DNA of 64,000 nt from NCBI GenBank assembly GCA_947475225.1, contig CANJMQ010000001.1, positions 62,001-126,000 of the forward strand, in the 5' to 3' direction. The notes under the pieces are model-generated. The model was not told the origin of the DNA and did no database searches. It saw only the letters and a list, made by a program, of their open reading frames with translations. Positions 18,213 to 27,852 of the stretch are shown one piece after another. Both the position numbers and the translations under genes were made by a program. This DNA is from Bradyrhizobiaceae bacterium. Lineage in GTDB: Bacteria; Pseudomonadota; Alphaproteobacteria; Rhizobiales; Aestuariivirgaceae. Positions within the stretch are counted from its first letter, which is position 1. The number at the start of each line of letters is the position of its first letter.

Positions 18213-20483
18213 ATGGACCAGAAGCCGCGCCGTCCGACCATCACCGACGAGGAGGCTCTCGAATTCCACCAGCGCGGCAAGCCCGGAAAGCTTGAAATCA
18301 CGCCCACCAAGCCCATGGCCACCCAGCGTGACCTGTCACTTGCCTACAGCCCGGGCGTTGCCGTTCCGGTCCGCAGGATCGCTGAAAATCCAGAATTGGC
18401 ATACGATTACACCGCAAAGGGCAATCTCGTGGCCGTGATTTCCAACGGCACTGCCATTCTTGGCCTCGGCGACCTCGGCGCATTGGCCTCAAAGCCGGTG
18501 ATGGAAGGCAAGGCCGTCTTGTTCAAGCGCTTTGCCGACGTCGATTCGATCGATCTTGAGGTCGATACCAAGGATGTCGAGCAGTTCATCAATGCGGTGC
18601 GCTATCTCGGCCCCTCCTTCGGCGGCATCAACCTCGAGGATATAAAGGCACCGGACTGCTTCATCATCGAGCAGCGCCTGCGCGAGATGATGGATATCCC
18701 CGTCTTCCATGACGACCAGCACGGCACCGCGATCATCGCCACGGCTGGCCTCATCAACGCTCTGCACCTCACGAAGCGTGACCTCAGGACCGCTAAAATC
18801 GTGTGCAATGGTGCAGGTGCTGCTGCGATTGCCTGCGTCGAGCTCATCAAGTCGCTGGGCGTCCCGAATGCCAACGTGATCCTCGCGGACTCCAAGGGTG
18901 TCGTCTACAAGGGCCGCACCGAAGGCATGAACCAGTGGAAATCGGCGCATGCCGTCGAAACCAAGGCACGGTCGCTGGCCGATGCCATGGATGGAGCGGA
19001 TGTATTCTTCGGCCTTTCAGTAGCCGGCGCCCTGACGCCCGCAATGGTAAAGAGCATGGCGGCGAACCCAATCATCTTCGCCATGGCAAACCCCGATCCT
19101 GAGATCACCCCCGAGGACGTGCTGCAGGTGCGGGAGGATGCGATCATGGCGACCGGGCGCTCCGACTACCCGAACCAGGTCAACAACGTACTCGGTTTTC
19201 CCTATATCTTCCGTGGTGCGCTGGATGTGCGTGCGCGAACCATCAATGACGAGATGAAGATCGCTGCTGCCCATGCCCTAGCGGGTCTCGCCCGCGAGGA
19301 TGTTCCCGATGAGGTGGCGGCCGCCTATCATGGACCCCGTCCGTCATTTGGCCGTGACTATCTTATTCCAGTGCCGTTTGATCCGCGGCTTATTTCAACC
19401 ATTCCGGTGGCGGTTGCCAAGGCAGCGATGGAAAGCGGCGTTGCACGCCGGCATATTGCTGATCTTGACGAGTACAGGCAGTCGCTCTCCGCCCGCCTTG
19501 ATCCTATCGCCGGCACGCTGCAGAGCGTATTTGGCAAGGTGCGCGTGGCGCCAAAGCGGGTGGTCTTCGCGGAAGGCGAGGAAGACCGCATGATTCGTGC
19601 CGCCAACAGCTATGCCAGCGCCGGATTGGGCCGTGCCATCCTCATCGGGCGTGAGGAGAAGATCCAGGAAACCATGGCAAGCAGTGGACTCGAACTCAAC
19701 GAGAATGTCGAGGTCTCCAATGCCCGGATCTCCGAGCGCAACGTCGACTATGCGAATTTCCTTTATGAGCGTCTGCAACGCAATGGCTTCCTTCTGCGCG
19801 ACTGCCAGCGCATGGTGAATCAGGACCGCAACGTCTTCGCCGCCTGCATGGTGGCGATGGGAGATGCCGATGCCATGGTGACCGGCCTCACCCGTAACTT
19901 CTCCGTCGCCCTCGATAATGTTCGGCAGGCCATCGACAACCGTCCAGGCCACCGCCCGATCGGAGTCTCCATGGCGCTTGTACGCGGGCGGACCGTGTTC
20001 ATTGCCGATACATCGATTCATGAACTGCCCTCACCCGAGGAGCTTGCCGATATCGCGCAGGAAGCCGCCGGTGTCGCACGGCGATTCGGCTACGAGCCGC
20101 GTGTGGCCTTCCTGTCGTACTCGACCTTTGGCTATCCGCGTGGTGAGCGTGCTGCCTATGTGCGCGATGCCGTGGGTGTCCTCGATCGTCGCAATGTCGA
20201 TTTCGAATATGATGGCGAAATGGGAGCTGACGTCGCGCTATCGCGCGAGGCGATGGCGCTCTATCCCTTCTGCCGCCTTACCGGTCCTGCCAATGTGCTG
20301 GTGATGCCGGCCGCACATTCGGCGTCAATCTCGACCAAGATGCTCCAGCAGTTAGGAGGCGTTACCGTTGTAGGCCCGCTGCTCACCGGCCTTGACCGTC
20401 CCGTCCAGATCGCGGCGATGTCGGCCACGACATCGGAAATTCTCAACCTGGCGGCCATCGCTGCCTATGACATCAACCGTTAG
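18213..20483 (+). CDS. maeB: NADP-dependent malic enzyme with C-terminal phosphotransacetylase-like domain
   Basis: Start at [15 protein letters not shown] (GGGGC upstream); the track start at 18144 adds 23 unsupported residues. 756 residues. Malic domain 1-430: [75 protein letters not shown] Rossmann motif and [15 protein letters not shown]. Residues 430-756 resemble phosphotransacetylase ([29 protein letters not shown]), a fusion typical of alphaproteobacterial malic enzymes, where this domain is regulatory. It decarboxylates malate to pyruvate with NAD(P). Divergent from mutS, as in other Rhizobiales. Its stop overlaps the convergent acyltransferase by 11 bp. NAD (Dme) versus NADP (Tme) preference cannot be read. 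Confidence 0.92.
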   Translation: MDQKPRRPTITDEEALEFHQRGKPGKLEITPTKPMATQRDLSLAYSPGVAVPVRRIAENPELAYDYTAKGNLVAVISNGTAILGLGDLGALASKPVMEGKAVLFKRFADVDSIDLEVDTKDVEQFINAVRYLGPSFGGINLEDIKAPDCFIIEQRLREMMDIPVFHDDQHGTAIIATAGLINALHLTKRDLRTAKIVCNGAGAAAIACVELIKSLGVPNANVILADSKGVVYKGRTEGMNQWKSAHAVETKARSLADAMDGADVFFGLSVAGALTPAMVKSMAANPIIFAMANPDPEITPEDVLQVREDAIMATGRSDYPNQVNNVLGFPYIFRGALDVRARTINDEMKIAAAHALAGLAREDVPDEVAAAYHGPRPSFGRDYLIPVPFDPRLISTIPVAVAKAAMESGVARRHIADLDEYRQSLSARLDPIAGTLQSVFGKVRVAPKRVVFAEGEEDRMIRAANSYASAGLGRAILIGREEKIQETMASSGLELNENVEVSNARISERNVDYANFLYERLQRNGFLLRDCQRMVNQDRNVFAACMVAMGDADAMVTGLTRNFSVALDNVRQAIDNRPGHRPIGVSMALVRGRTVFIADTSIHELPSPEELADIAQEAAGVARRFGYEPRVAFLSYSTFGYPRGERAAYVRDAVGVLDRRNVDFEYDGEMGADVALSREAMALYPFCRLTGPANVLVMPAAHSASISTKMLQQLGGVTVVGPLLTGLDRPVQIAAMSATTSEILNLAAIAAYDINR

Positions 20484-21243
20484 GCGCTCCGAAATGCACG
20501 AAATAGCGCGCATTTATGGTGGAAACGGGAAGGATGATCAGCACGTCAATGGTATTGAACTGGAGGTCGATCACCGCCCCGTCCCCTATATAGCATCCGA
20601 GCCTCAAGTACCCCTTGATCAGCGGCGGCAGGAGTTTGAGCGCCTGCCTCTGGTCGATCTTCTCCCGGGCGATGCGTCGCATATCGATACGATGTTCGGG
20701 TAGCGCGCGGACATTCCACTCTGGCGGTGCTGACGCTTCGGCAAGAAAACTCAGTGACAGAGCATGGCGATGTGGATCGATTCCCTCCAGACTTGCGCAG
20801 CCGAGCATCACATGCATGTCGTGGGCGCGAACGTAGTTCCAGATGCCTTGCCAGAGAAGCTCTACCACTGGTTTGGTGCGGTAGGGTTTCAGAACACAGG
20901 AGCGGCCAAGTTCGAGAAAACGCAGGTCAGGATGCGCTGCGATTACCGGCGCAATGTCAAATTCGGCCTGCGTATAGAAGCCCCCGCTGGCAACAGCGAC
21001 CTCCTGCCGCAGCAGGCGGTAGGTTCCGATCAATTCGCCATCCTGAAGGAGAATAGTATCGCCCTCGGCCATTGCGCCCCGCCGCACGACCACGAGATGA
21101 TCGCAGATCGCATCAAATCTGTCGCCATCCAAACGGCGCCCTGCCATCTCGGGCGTCGGGATGGCGCCCAGCTCTTCGTAGAAAACCCTGTAGCGAAGCT
21201 GTTGGCATGCTGCGATCTCGTCAAGCCCGCTGGCTTGACGCAA
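20473..21243 (-). CDS. olsB: OlsB-like N-acyltransferase (lyso-ornithine lipid synthesis)
   Basis: About 256 residues of the GNAT-like hemolysin/OlsB family: AACQQLRYRVFYEELGAIPTP, a YRLLRQEVA strand, LELGRSCVLKPYRTKPVVELLWQGI and HVMLGCASLEGIDP. Family members attach a 3-hydroxyacyl chain to the alpha-amino group of ornithine, the first step of phosphate-free ornithine lipid synthesis. The only available start in the track is TTG with AAGGCGA upstream; the frame is open for about 17 more codons (to a TGA near 21297), so the true N-terminus is uncertain. No olsA lies next to it, although a plsC-like gene is at 36053-36829. Convergent with maeB, overlapping by 11 bp. Confidence 0.75.
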   Translation of the reverse strand: MRQASGLDEIAACQQLRYRVFYEELGAIPTPEMAGRRLDGDRFDAICDHLVVVRRGAMAEGDTILLQDGELIGTYRLLRQEVAVASGGFYTQAEFDIAPVIAAHPDLRFLELGRSCVLKPYRTKPVVELLWQGIWNYVRAHDMHVMLGCASLEGIDPHRHALSLSFLAEASAPPEWNVRALPEHRIDMRRIAREKIDQRQALKLLPPLIKGYLRLGCYIGDGAVIDLQFNTIDVLIILPVSTINARYFVHFGAPNG

Positions 21244-21295
21244 AAGCAGTTCGCCTTTTTCGGCGCGTATGTTCGTAGATGTCTGCAGCGTAAAT

Positions 21296-21311
21296 CACTC
21301 CCGGAGGAGTG
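21296..21311 (-). other. Small GC-rich hairpin between histidine kinase and olsB genes
   Basis: CACTCC-cgga-GGAGTG forms a 6-bp stem with a 4-base loop in the gap between the histidine kinase stop (21354) and olsB. No T-run follows on the transcribed strand, so a terminator role is weakly supported. Confidence 0.35.
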
Positions 21312-21353
21312 TTTGCCACAGACAACCGCGCCGTGAAAGTTTCCTGAAGACCC

Positions 21354-23204
21354 TCAGGCGACAACCTGCCGCTTCATGAGACGGTTGATCGCCTCATCCA
21401 GCGCATCGCGATCAAAGGGCTTTGAGAGGTAGCCGTCCATCCCGGCGTCAAGGCAGGCATTGATGTCCTCCCGCTGAACGTTGGCGGTAAGTGCGAGGAT
21501 GGGAAGCCGCGGCAAGGATCGGTCGGCCTCGTTGCGGCGTATGCAACGGGTTGCCTCGAGCCCATCCAGTACGGGCATCTCGACGTCCATGATGATGAGG
21601 TCCGGGCGCTTGCCCGTTGAAAGGGACTCCAGTACTTCGTCACCGTTCTTCGCGTTTGCCACGCTGTAGCCCTCGCGTCGGAGCAGGGTGCTGGCCAGCA
21701 GGATGTTTACCGGATTGTCTTCGGCGAGCAGGACATGCAACTGGCGCTTCGCCTGAAGTGATATCACGTTGCGTAGGGGTTGGAGCGCGGTCACCGGGAA
21801 TGCTGCCTCGTCACGCAGCGTGACCAGGCGCAAAAGCGAATGGCGGCGGAACGGCTTCAGTAGATAGCCTGAGAAGTTCTTGGCCAGAAGATCAGCGAAC
21901 TGGCGCCGTTCCTCGCTGCGCAGCATGAGATAGACGCGCTGCTTTTGAACGTTGCCCCTCTGGGGCCATGAGTTGTGCAGGATTTCTGCAAATTCACTGT
22001 CGCACAGAACGGCGGTGCAGGGAATGGCGTCGGCATCTCCAAGCAGGCGAAGAAGTTCATGCGGGTAATGCATCATCTGCACCGACGCGCCGCTGTCCTC
22101 CAGCGTCTCTCGGATGTGGTCTGCGGTGATGGAGGGCGATGCTGCCAGAATGAAACTACGACGCCGCAACAGTTCATGGGATCCCGGCTGCACCGCATCC
22201 GTCAGCGGCAAGACGACATTGAACGCTGAACCTTCTCCCGGAGCGGAGCGCACAGAGATTGTTCCGTCCATCGCCTCGACGAGGCGGCGGGAGATTGTCA
22301 GTCCAAGGCCAGTACCACCGAACAGTTGCCGTGTCTCATCATTTGCCTGCGTGAACTCTTCGAAGATGCACTGCTGCTCATCCTCGGACATGCCGATCCC
22401 GGAATCACTGACAGTTATGGAGAGTTTGCCGTCGTCATGCAGTCGAGCGCTGATACCTACGCCACCCGAAGGTGTAAACTTGATGGCATTGCCGCAGAGG
22501 TTTAGCAGAACTTGGCGCAGCCGCCGCTCGTCGCCGCGTATCTGTGAGGGAATGCGCATCGAGATGAAACTTGAGATTTCGATGCCCTTGGCATGGGCTC
22601 GTGGAGCAAGAAGTTCAGTGACAGATTCGATCAGGGCCGCGAGGTCATAAGGCTCTTCCGAAACTTCCATCCCCTGGCGTTCAGCGATGGATGCATCGAG
22701 AAGTTCGTCAACGATCGATAACAGGGCGCGTGCGGAAGAGTCAGCCGTTCGCGCGTAGTTTCGCTGTTCAAGTGTCAGTGGGGTTTCCATCAGAAGGCCG
22801 ATCATGCCAAGAATGCCGTTCATCGGCGTGCGGATTTCATGGCTGGTGATGGCGAGGAAGCGTGACTTTGCGACGTTGGAGGCTTCAGCGCGGCGATTGG
22901 CTTCGTGGAGTGCTTCTGCGGCCGTCACAAGTTCCACAAGCCGGCGGTCTGTGCCTCTGCGCCAAATGACCTGAGCCAGGACCAATGCAGCAGATAGAAG
23001 AAAACCCGCTCCAGCCATCACGAGGGTCGCAAGCGGTGGCACTGAGGGCAGGACCCCCACCGCACCGATTCCTGCAAAGAGCAGCATCAGTGCAATCGTT
23101 GCAATCAGTCCACCGAGGTTGCCGGCACCAGCTTCGGCGGGGGCGGGCATGATTTTTGAGATCCCAGGATCGGCGTGGTGCTTCTTGTACATGGATGAAA
23201 CCAT
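21354..23204 (-). CDS. Hybrid sensor histidine kinase with two receiver-like domains
   Basis: About 616 residues from the ATG at 23204; the tracked TTG at 23240 lacks an SD. Two transmembrane helices (residues ~30-85) with almost no periplasmic loop, a coiled linker, HisKA with the phospho-His SHEIRTPMNGILGM, HATPase_c (N box LCGNAIKFTP, DSGIGMS, GGTGLGLTISRRL), then a degenerate receiver (~350-470) lacking an obvious phospho-Asp motif, and a true receiver (LHVLLAEDNPVNILLAS; phospho-Asp in LIIMDVEMPVLDGLEA; switch Lys in YLSKPFDRDAL). Orphan: no partner regulator beside it. The input signal cannot be inferred; the short loop suggests membrane or cytoplasmic sensing. It follows the broken comM by 65 bp. 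Confidence 0.88.
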   Translation of the reverse strand: MVSSMYKKHHADPGISKIMPAPAEAGAGNLGGLIATIALMLLFAGIGAVGVLPSVPPLATLVMAGAGFLLSAALVLAQVIWRRGTDRRLVELVTAAEALHEANRRAEASNVAKSRFLAITSHEIRTPMNGILGMIGLLMETPLTLEQRNYARTADSSARALLSIVDELLDASIAERQGMEVSEEPYDLAALIESVTELLAPRAHAKGIEISSFISMRIPSQIRGDERRLRQVLLNLCGNAIKFTPSGGVGISARLHDDGKLSITVSDSGIGMSEDEQQCIFEEFTQANDETRQLFGGTGLGLTISRRLVEAMDGTISVRSAPGEGSAFNVVLPLTDAVQPGSHELLRRRSFILAASPSITADHIRETLEDSGASVQMMHYPHELLRLLGDADAIPCTAVLCDSEFAEILHNSWPQRGNVQKQRVYLMLRSEERRQFADLLAKNFSGYLLKPFRRHSLLRLVTLRDEAAFPVTALQPLRNVISLQAKRQLHVLLAEDNPVNILLASTLLRREGYSVANAKNGDEVLESLSTGKRPDLIIMDVEMPVLDGLEATRCIRRNEADRSLPRLPILALTANVQREDINACLDAGMDGYLSKPFDRDALDEAINRLMKRQVVA

Positions 23205-23269
23205 GACACGCGCTGCTTTCAAAAGTTTTACGAGCGGCAAGACATGGTGAAGAATGCGTTAATATTCTC

Positions 23270-24163
23270 TCACGCCACAGCGACGAAGGCCGAAAGCTTT
23301 TGCCTGTAGCTCAGTGCTTCGGCGATGTGGATGCGCGCCACCTGTTCTTGGCGTTCGAGATCTGCAAGTGTGCGGGCCACCCGGAGCACGCGGTGATAGC
23401 CACGCGCCGAAAGCTTCATGGCATCCGCCGCCTCGCGCAGCAGGCTGAGGCCGGGTGGGTCGGGTCTGGCGATTTCTTCCAATAAGGCTCCGTCGGCTTC
23501 GGCATTGGTACGAAGTCCGGGTTTTCCGAGGCTGGCGAAGCGCTTCGCCTGCATCTGCCGGGCGGCCAGCACGCGCTGCGCCACGTCCCGGCTTGCTTCC
23601 TTCGGCGGGGGTAGCGTGAGGTCGGATGCCTTCACGGCGGCCAGTTCGATCTGGATGTCCATACGGTCGAGAAGTGGCCCCGAGATGCGAGCCTGGTAGT
23701 CCGCCGCACAGCGTGGTCCGTTGCGGCAGATATGGCCCGGCTGCCCTGCGAATCCGCATTTGCAGGGGTTCATGGCAGCGATCAGCTGGAACCGGGCGGG
23801 ATAGGTGATGTGATAATTGACCCGTGCCACCACCGTCTCGCCGGTCTCCATCGGCTGGCGAAGGGACTCGAGAACGCGCGGCTGGAATTCGGGAAGCTCG
23901 TCGAGGAACAGCACGCCGTGGTGCGCCAGCGCCATCTCGCCTGGCTTGGCACGCAGGCCCCCGCCGACCAGTGCCGGCATGGACGCCGAGTGGTGGGGTG
24001 CGCGGAACGGACGCCGCCTGGACAATTGGCCATTGGACAGTTCTCCCGCCAGCGAGGCGACCATGCTGATATCCAGCATCTCGCGCGAGTCCATCGGTGG
24101 CAGGATGGACGGCAGGCGCTGCGCCAGCATGGATTTTCCCGCACCAGGCGGTCCCACCATCAG
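23270..24163 (-). pseudogene. comM: comM, 3' fragment (Mg-chelatase-like ATPase domain)
   Basis: It carries the catalytic half of ComM: Walker A MVGPPGAGKSMLAQRLP, GVLFLDELPEF (Walker B), the MNPCKCGFAGQ zinc-like segment, an arginine-finger region (ISGPLLDRMDIQIEL) and the C-terminal YHRVLRVARTLADLE helices. The N-terminal Lon-like half is 7.3 kb away at 31.5-32.1 kb on the same strand. Joining the pieces at the shared AAGTG gives about 511 residues, the usual ComM length. In frame upstream of the break a TAG stop lies in element DNA (near 24194). An ATG at 24160 falls inside Walker A, so a truncated ATPase could be translated but would lack the first half. Confidence 0.92.
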
Positions 24164-24166
24164 AAA

Positions 24167-24193
24167 GTGAAGACACTTAAGACCCTTAAGACC
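24167..24193. repeat. Tandem 9-bp repeats at left end of the element
   Basis: Two exact copies of CTTAAGACC (24176-24184, 24185-24193) follow a diverged copy GTGAAGACA (24167-24175) that overlaps the att core. Position at the extreme end suggests recombinase binding or a by-product of integration. ACACTTAAG here (24173-24181) resembles ACACTTGAG at the other end (31475-31483). Confidence 0.6.
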
Positions 24194-24194
24194 C

Positions 24195-24580
24195 TACAAT
24201 AGTCCCCGCAGCCGCCACGGCATTGTGTACCGGCCTGTTGCAGCTCATCTGCATTTAGGTTTCCACCATCTCAAATTTCAGCCTGATCGAACCATAGATT
24301 CGCTGGCTATATTTCTGCTTCTGCCTGTCAACGAACCGCCTCGGGCTAAATCTTGCGTCTCTAATTGTGGCGGCGGTTATGAAGGTGACCAAGATGTTAC
24401 ACACCAGTGTAGTCAGGTTGCTGAATAGCTGAAGGATGGTATCGTGAATCAGCGTTCCAATCCGGCGGCACCTGCCTTCCTAAGTGTTTCCCCGGATTGC
24501 CGAACTCCTGCCGTCACTTAGAAGTTGTTACCCAGATGGGATGCGGACCTTGATAACAAGGGCGATTCTGTGGGGGAACG
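24195..24580. other. Non-coding left end of the element
   Basis: About 390 bp with no convincing gene; noticeably more AT-rich than the flanking chromosome. It must contain the promoter of the autotransporter gene, whose SD (GGGGGAACG) abuts its ATG at 24581. Short ORFs on either strand look random. Confidence 0.6.
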
Positions 24581-26542
24581 ATGAAACTCTTGAAGCGCAG
24601 CCTTGTCCTGTCGTGCGGCGTGTCCGCGTCTGCCCTTGTTCTGGCGATCAATGCCGGGGCGAATGACTTTCCAATCACCACCGGCAATTCGCCGGTAACC
24701 GTCACCCAGACACTCACCACGGGCGAGGTGGGGACGGTGCAAGAAGGTGGCGTGATCGACGTCACTTCTGGCAACGGCATCGAAGCCACTGCCGCTGGCG
24801 TCACGGTGAACAACGCGGGGTCAGTGACGAGCGGCGATAAAAATGGGATTTTAGTACTGGGTGAAAGCACAGTCACCAACACGGGGACGGTGACTGGCGG
24901 CGGCGAAAACGGCATCGCAGCCTTTGGCAACGGCAACACGATCACCAACTCGGGCACGTTGACGGGTTTTTACAAGGGCATCTTCGCCCAAGGCTCCAAC
25001 CTCAAGATCACCAACTCGGGGACAGTGGCGGGCGGGTCCGCGGGCGGGAGCGCGGACATCGGCATCTACGCCCAAGGCGACAACAACACGATCACCAACT
25101 CGGGGACGGCGGCCGGCAACGGCGGCATCATAGCCGTTGGCTCCAACACCACGATCACCAACTCGGGGACGATGACGGGCGGCAACATAGGCGTCTTTGC
25201 CATTGTCAACGACAGCACGATCACCAACTCGGGCACGGTGACAGGCGGCAACGGCGGCATCCTCGCCTATGGCAACGGTAACACGATCACCAACTCGGGC
25301 AAGATCATCGGTGGCGGGGCTGCGGTTTCTTTTGGTGGCAGCGACAACACCCTGACGCTTCTGTCCGGCAGCAACGTGCAGGGGATGCTGGATCTAGCCG
25401 GAACGGGTGGCAACACGCTGGTGATCGGGCGCGGTCTCAGCACGGTCTTCACCTATACGGGCGGTGATAGCGTCATCATCGACACCAACGGTATGCCTTT
25501 TGTGTCTTCCAAAGGCGTTCTGGCGGTGGTCGATCCCACCCTGTTCTCGGCTGAGGGCGACATGCTGAACGACCTGACGCGCTCGCTGGCCGACGTGGTC
25601 GATGCGCGGCTTGGGTCAGCCCGCTCCGGCCACGGCGCTGCCAACATGGTGGCAGCAGCACCCACCGGCATCGTGCCGACGGCGGATGTGCCGGATGCGG
25701 CTGAGCCTCAGTCCGTGGTCTGGGCGGCGGGTATCGGCAACTACCGCAGTCAGGATTCCAACGGCATCTATGACGGCTTCGACTCAACCCTCGGCGGCTT
25801 TGCAATTGGTGCCGATGGCGTGTTGTCATCGGGCACCCGGCTGGGTGGCTTCGCGGGCGCCAGCTTCGCCAGCCTCAACACCGATGCGGGAACGCAGGAA
25901 ATTGATGCCAACAGCTACTATGCTGGCCTTTACGCTGGCTTCACCATGTCGGAGGCCTTCCTGAACCTCGCGCTGACGGGCGGCTACACCAGCCAGTCCA
26001 CCAGCCGCGACGTGCTGAACAACATGGTTGTGGGCGGTGTTGAACAGGCCAAGGGCGACCCGAACGGCATCTTCATCAGCCCATCGGCGACGATTGGAAC
26101 GGATATTGAAACCGGCGGCATGATCTTCACGCCAAGCCTCAGGGCACGGTATGCGGGCCTGTTCATGGACAGCTATGACGAGAACGGCTCGACGGCTGAC
26201 CTCTCGGTTGACTCACGCTCGATCAACCTCTTCGACCTGCGCGGTCAGGTTGCCTTCGCGATTGCGCCGATGCAGACCAATGGCGGGCATTTCGATGCCG
26301 CCCTGCGTCTGGGTGCCGATGCCACCTACACCAACAGCGAAGATGTCAACGCCACGCTGCTGGGCCAGTCGCTGAACTTCAACGTCAACGATGACGACAC
26401 CACGGTGCGCGGCTTCGCCGGTCTCGACCTTGCCTACGAGACGGACAGCGGCGCCAACTTCACCCTCACCGGCGAAGCGGGCTATGACACCAGCGACGCG
26501 CTCACCCTCACGGGCACCGCCGGTCTCGCCTGGGCGTTCTGA
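24581..26542 (+). CDS. Autotransporter with short repetitive beta-helix passenger
   Basis: 653 residues. Signal peptide: MKLLKRSLVLSCGVSASALVLAINAGA. Passenger (~30-290) is built of about 22-residue repeats ending in TITNSGTVTGG, with a glycine/asparagine pattern typical of parallel beta-helices. Linker ~290-380. The C-terminal autotransporter beta-barrel (~380-653) has alternating hydrophobic strands and ends in ...GLAWAF, with the terminal Phe expected for BAM recognition. Start supported by GGGGGAACG. No protease catalytic motif is visible in the passenger, so adhesion or surface display is the likeliest role. It is the only + strand gene in the element and lies next to the left end, as cargo. 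A chromosome gene trapped between insertions is less likely because both junctions are in comM. Confidence 0.85.
   Translation: MKLLKRSLVLSCGVSASALVLAINAGANDFPITTGNSPVTVTQTLTTGEVGTVQEGGVIDVTSGNGIEATAAGVTVNNAGSVTSGDKNGILVLGESTVTNTGTVTGGGENGIAAFGNGNTITNSGTLTGFYKGIFAQGSNLKITNSGTVAGGSAGGSADIGIYAQGDNNTITNSGTAAGNGGIIAVGSNTTITNSGTMTGGNIGVFAIVNDSTITNSGTVTGGNGGILAYGNGNTITNSGKIIGGGAAVSFGGSDNTLTLLSGSNVQGMLDLAGTGGNTLVIGRGLSTVFTYTGGDSVIIDTNGMPFVSSKGVLAVVDPTLFSAEGDMLNDLTRSLADVVDARLGSARSGHGAANMVAAAPTGIVPTADVPDAAEPQSVVWAAGIGNYRSQDSNGIYDGFDSTLGGFAIGADGVLSSGTRLGGFAGASFASLNTDAGTQEIDANSYYAGLYAGFTMSEAFLNLALTGGYTSQSTSRDVLNNMVVGGVEQAKGDPNGIFISPSATIGTDIETGGMIFTPSLRARYAGLFMDSYDENGSTADLSVDSRSINLFDLRGQVAFAIAPMQTNGGHFDAALRLGADATYTNSEDVNATLLGQSLNFNVNDDDTTVRGFAGLDLAYETDSGANFTLTGEAGYDTSDALTLTGTAGLAWAF
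24873..25310 (+). repeat. Seven in-frame passenger repeats of the autotransporter
   Basis: The core TCACCAAC followed by a CGGG tract recurs at 24873, 24942, 25008, 25092, 25155, 25221 and 25287, spacings 69, 66, 84, 63, 66 and 66 bp, all multiples of three. Each unit encodes a TITNSGT-type turn. High DNA identity between units allows copy-number change by slippage or recombination. Confidence 0.85.
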
Positions 26543-26689
26543 CGACGGATTGGAACCGCCCGGAGTTAGAACTGCAAGCCAATTGCGGCCATTCGCAGCA
26601 CCCGCTGCTTCGATGGTGATGAAGGGTACTTCCTTAGACTAGGATGTGCAGCTACTTCAAACCCTGTATCTTCTCAGTCGTTTAATCCG

Positions 26690-27013
26690 TTAGTGGCCCT
26701 TGTTGGCGTCCGCCTCAGCCAGCAAGGCCTGAAGCTCGGCAAGGTCTTCGGCCTTCCGCTTAGCTTCCTGTGCAGCCTTGTCGGCCTCGGCCTTTGCATT
26801 ACGCAACAGCCTATCCCGATGCTTCTGTCGCTGTGCTTCCTCGTCCTTGGCCTTCAGCTTGAAGAACGTCTTGCCCCGGTTCCTCCGTTCCGCCGTCTGC
26901 TGGCTAACGAGCCGCAGCGCGTTGGTCCTCGCCTCGGCATCTTCGTCAGTCGCAGCACCCATAGCCACCTTGCGGAAGCTACGGCTCAGTCCCTTGATTA
27001 GTCCGAAGCTCAT
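26690..27013 (-). CDS. Small coiled-coil protein of the element operon, function unknown
   Basis: 107 residues, highly charged. After an N-terminal MSFGLIKGLSRSFRKVA segment, nearly the whole chain is Ala/Lys/Glu/Arg-rich and helical (KLKAKDEEAQRQKHRDRLL; EADKAAQEAKRKAEDLAEL), a probable coiled coil. The ATG overlaps the stop of the ParB-like gene by four bases (ATGA), so it is the last gene of a coupled three-gene operon. Not recognised as a known family. By position it could be an adaptor or accessory factor of the ParB-like protein; that is inference only. Confidence 0.7.
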   Translation of the reverse strand: MSFGLIKGLSRSFRKVAMGAATDEDAEARTNALRLVSQQTAERRNRGKTFFKLKAKDEEAQRQKHRDRLLRNAKAEADKAAQEAKRKAEDLAELQALLAEADANKGH

Positions 27014-27852
27014 GCTTGATCCTCGTCATCAAGGTCCTCGTCACCCTGCCAGTAGTCTTGCATCGCTGGCGGTAGCCTATCCGAGATCAGCTCCACCGCC
27101 CGTGCAAACCGCTCCGGGTTGGCGATGATCTGCTGACTGCCTACCGCCCGGGTCACGCTCATCGCCATCATCACGGCTGCACGTTCCTCTGCGGTGTCGC
27201 TAACTTCGACGATCTTCTGTCCGTTCTGCAACATCCTCGTCTGACGCCAAGTGTACATCGACGGATTTAGTCCGTTGTCCCAGTCATCTTGCATTGCTGA
27301 TACAGCCTTGATGGCCTTCCTCATGTTGATGATCGTTGATTTCTTGATCGTGGTTGCATCGACAATCTCAGGGATCGTGTACTGCCCTGTGAGCGTCATC
27401 CGCCAAGCCGCCTCAAGCTTGTCTTCCTTGTTCATCACCAGCTTGTCCTTGGAGTTGGCAGTGTTGGCCGCAGCGATGGCCGCGTAGACGTCACCGTCAA
27501 GAACGGTCACATCCACGTAGGCATCAACCTTGTCCTTGTTCGCCTCGTTCAGTGCCTTCACCGTGGCCCACAGGCGGTGGTGTCCATCGATCACGTACCA
27601 AGTCTTACCGCTCCACCACACCAGCAGCGGGGGCATCTTCGCACCGTTCTCGATGTGCTTCTGAAGCTCCTTGATGTGGTCCTCACGATTGGCCTTGGCC
27701 GTCACCCGTGGCTGGAAGGCACCAGTAGCGAACCTGATGTCCTTCGCTGGTAATCTTGAGGGAATCCCTGGCGCTGGCTTACCGCTGGATCGTTCTTCCA
27801 GAAGCTTCGCCAAACTACTGTCGAAGCCTACTGCGGCGTTAGGTACGTTCAT
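27010..27852 (-). CDS. ParB/Srx-fold DNA-binding protein of the element
   Basis: 280 residues. The N-terminal ParB/sulfiredoxin-like domain (~35-135) has IRFATGAFQPRV, HIKELQKHIENGAKMPPLLVWW and YVIDGHHRLWATVKAL, with DGHHR in the place of the GERR/GHRR nucleotide-binding box. A central HTH-like part follows (YTIPEIVDATTIKKSTIINMRKAI), and the C-terminus is acidic (GDEDLDDEDQ). ParB proteins of this type bind CTP and DNA in partition or act as regulators. No ParA/Walker ATPase is encoded nearby, so classical partition is unlikely; copy control, transcription silencing or nuclease activity are options. Coupled by ATGA overlaps to the genes on both sides. Confidence 0.82.
   Translation of the reverse strand: MNVPNAAVGFDSSLAKLLEERSSGKPAPGIPSRLPAKDIRFATGAFQPRVTAKANREDHIKELQKHIENGAKMPPLLVWWSGKTWYVIDGHHRLWATVKALNEANKDKVDAYVDVTVLDGDVYAAIAAANTANSKDKLVMNKEDKLEAAWRMTLTGQYTIPEIVDATTIKKSTIINMRKAIKAVSAMQDDWDNGLNPSMYTWRQTRMLQNGQKIVEVSDTAEERAAVMMAMSVTRAVGSQQIIANPERFARAVELISDRLPPAMQDYWQGDEDLDDEDQA

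Noticed and set aside
24484-24666. 60-aa ORF at the left end of the element
   Set aside because: It overlaps the start of the autotransporter, and its sequence has no features of a protein.
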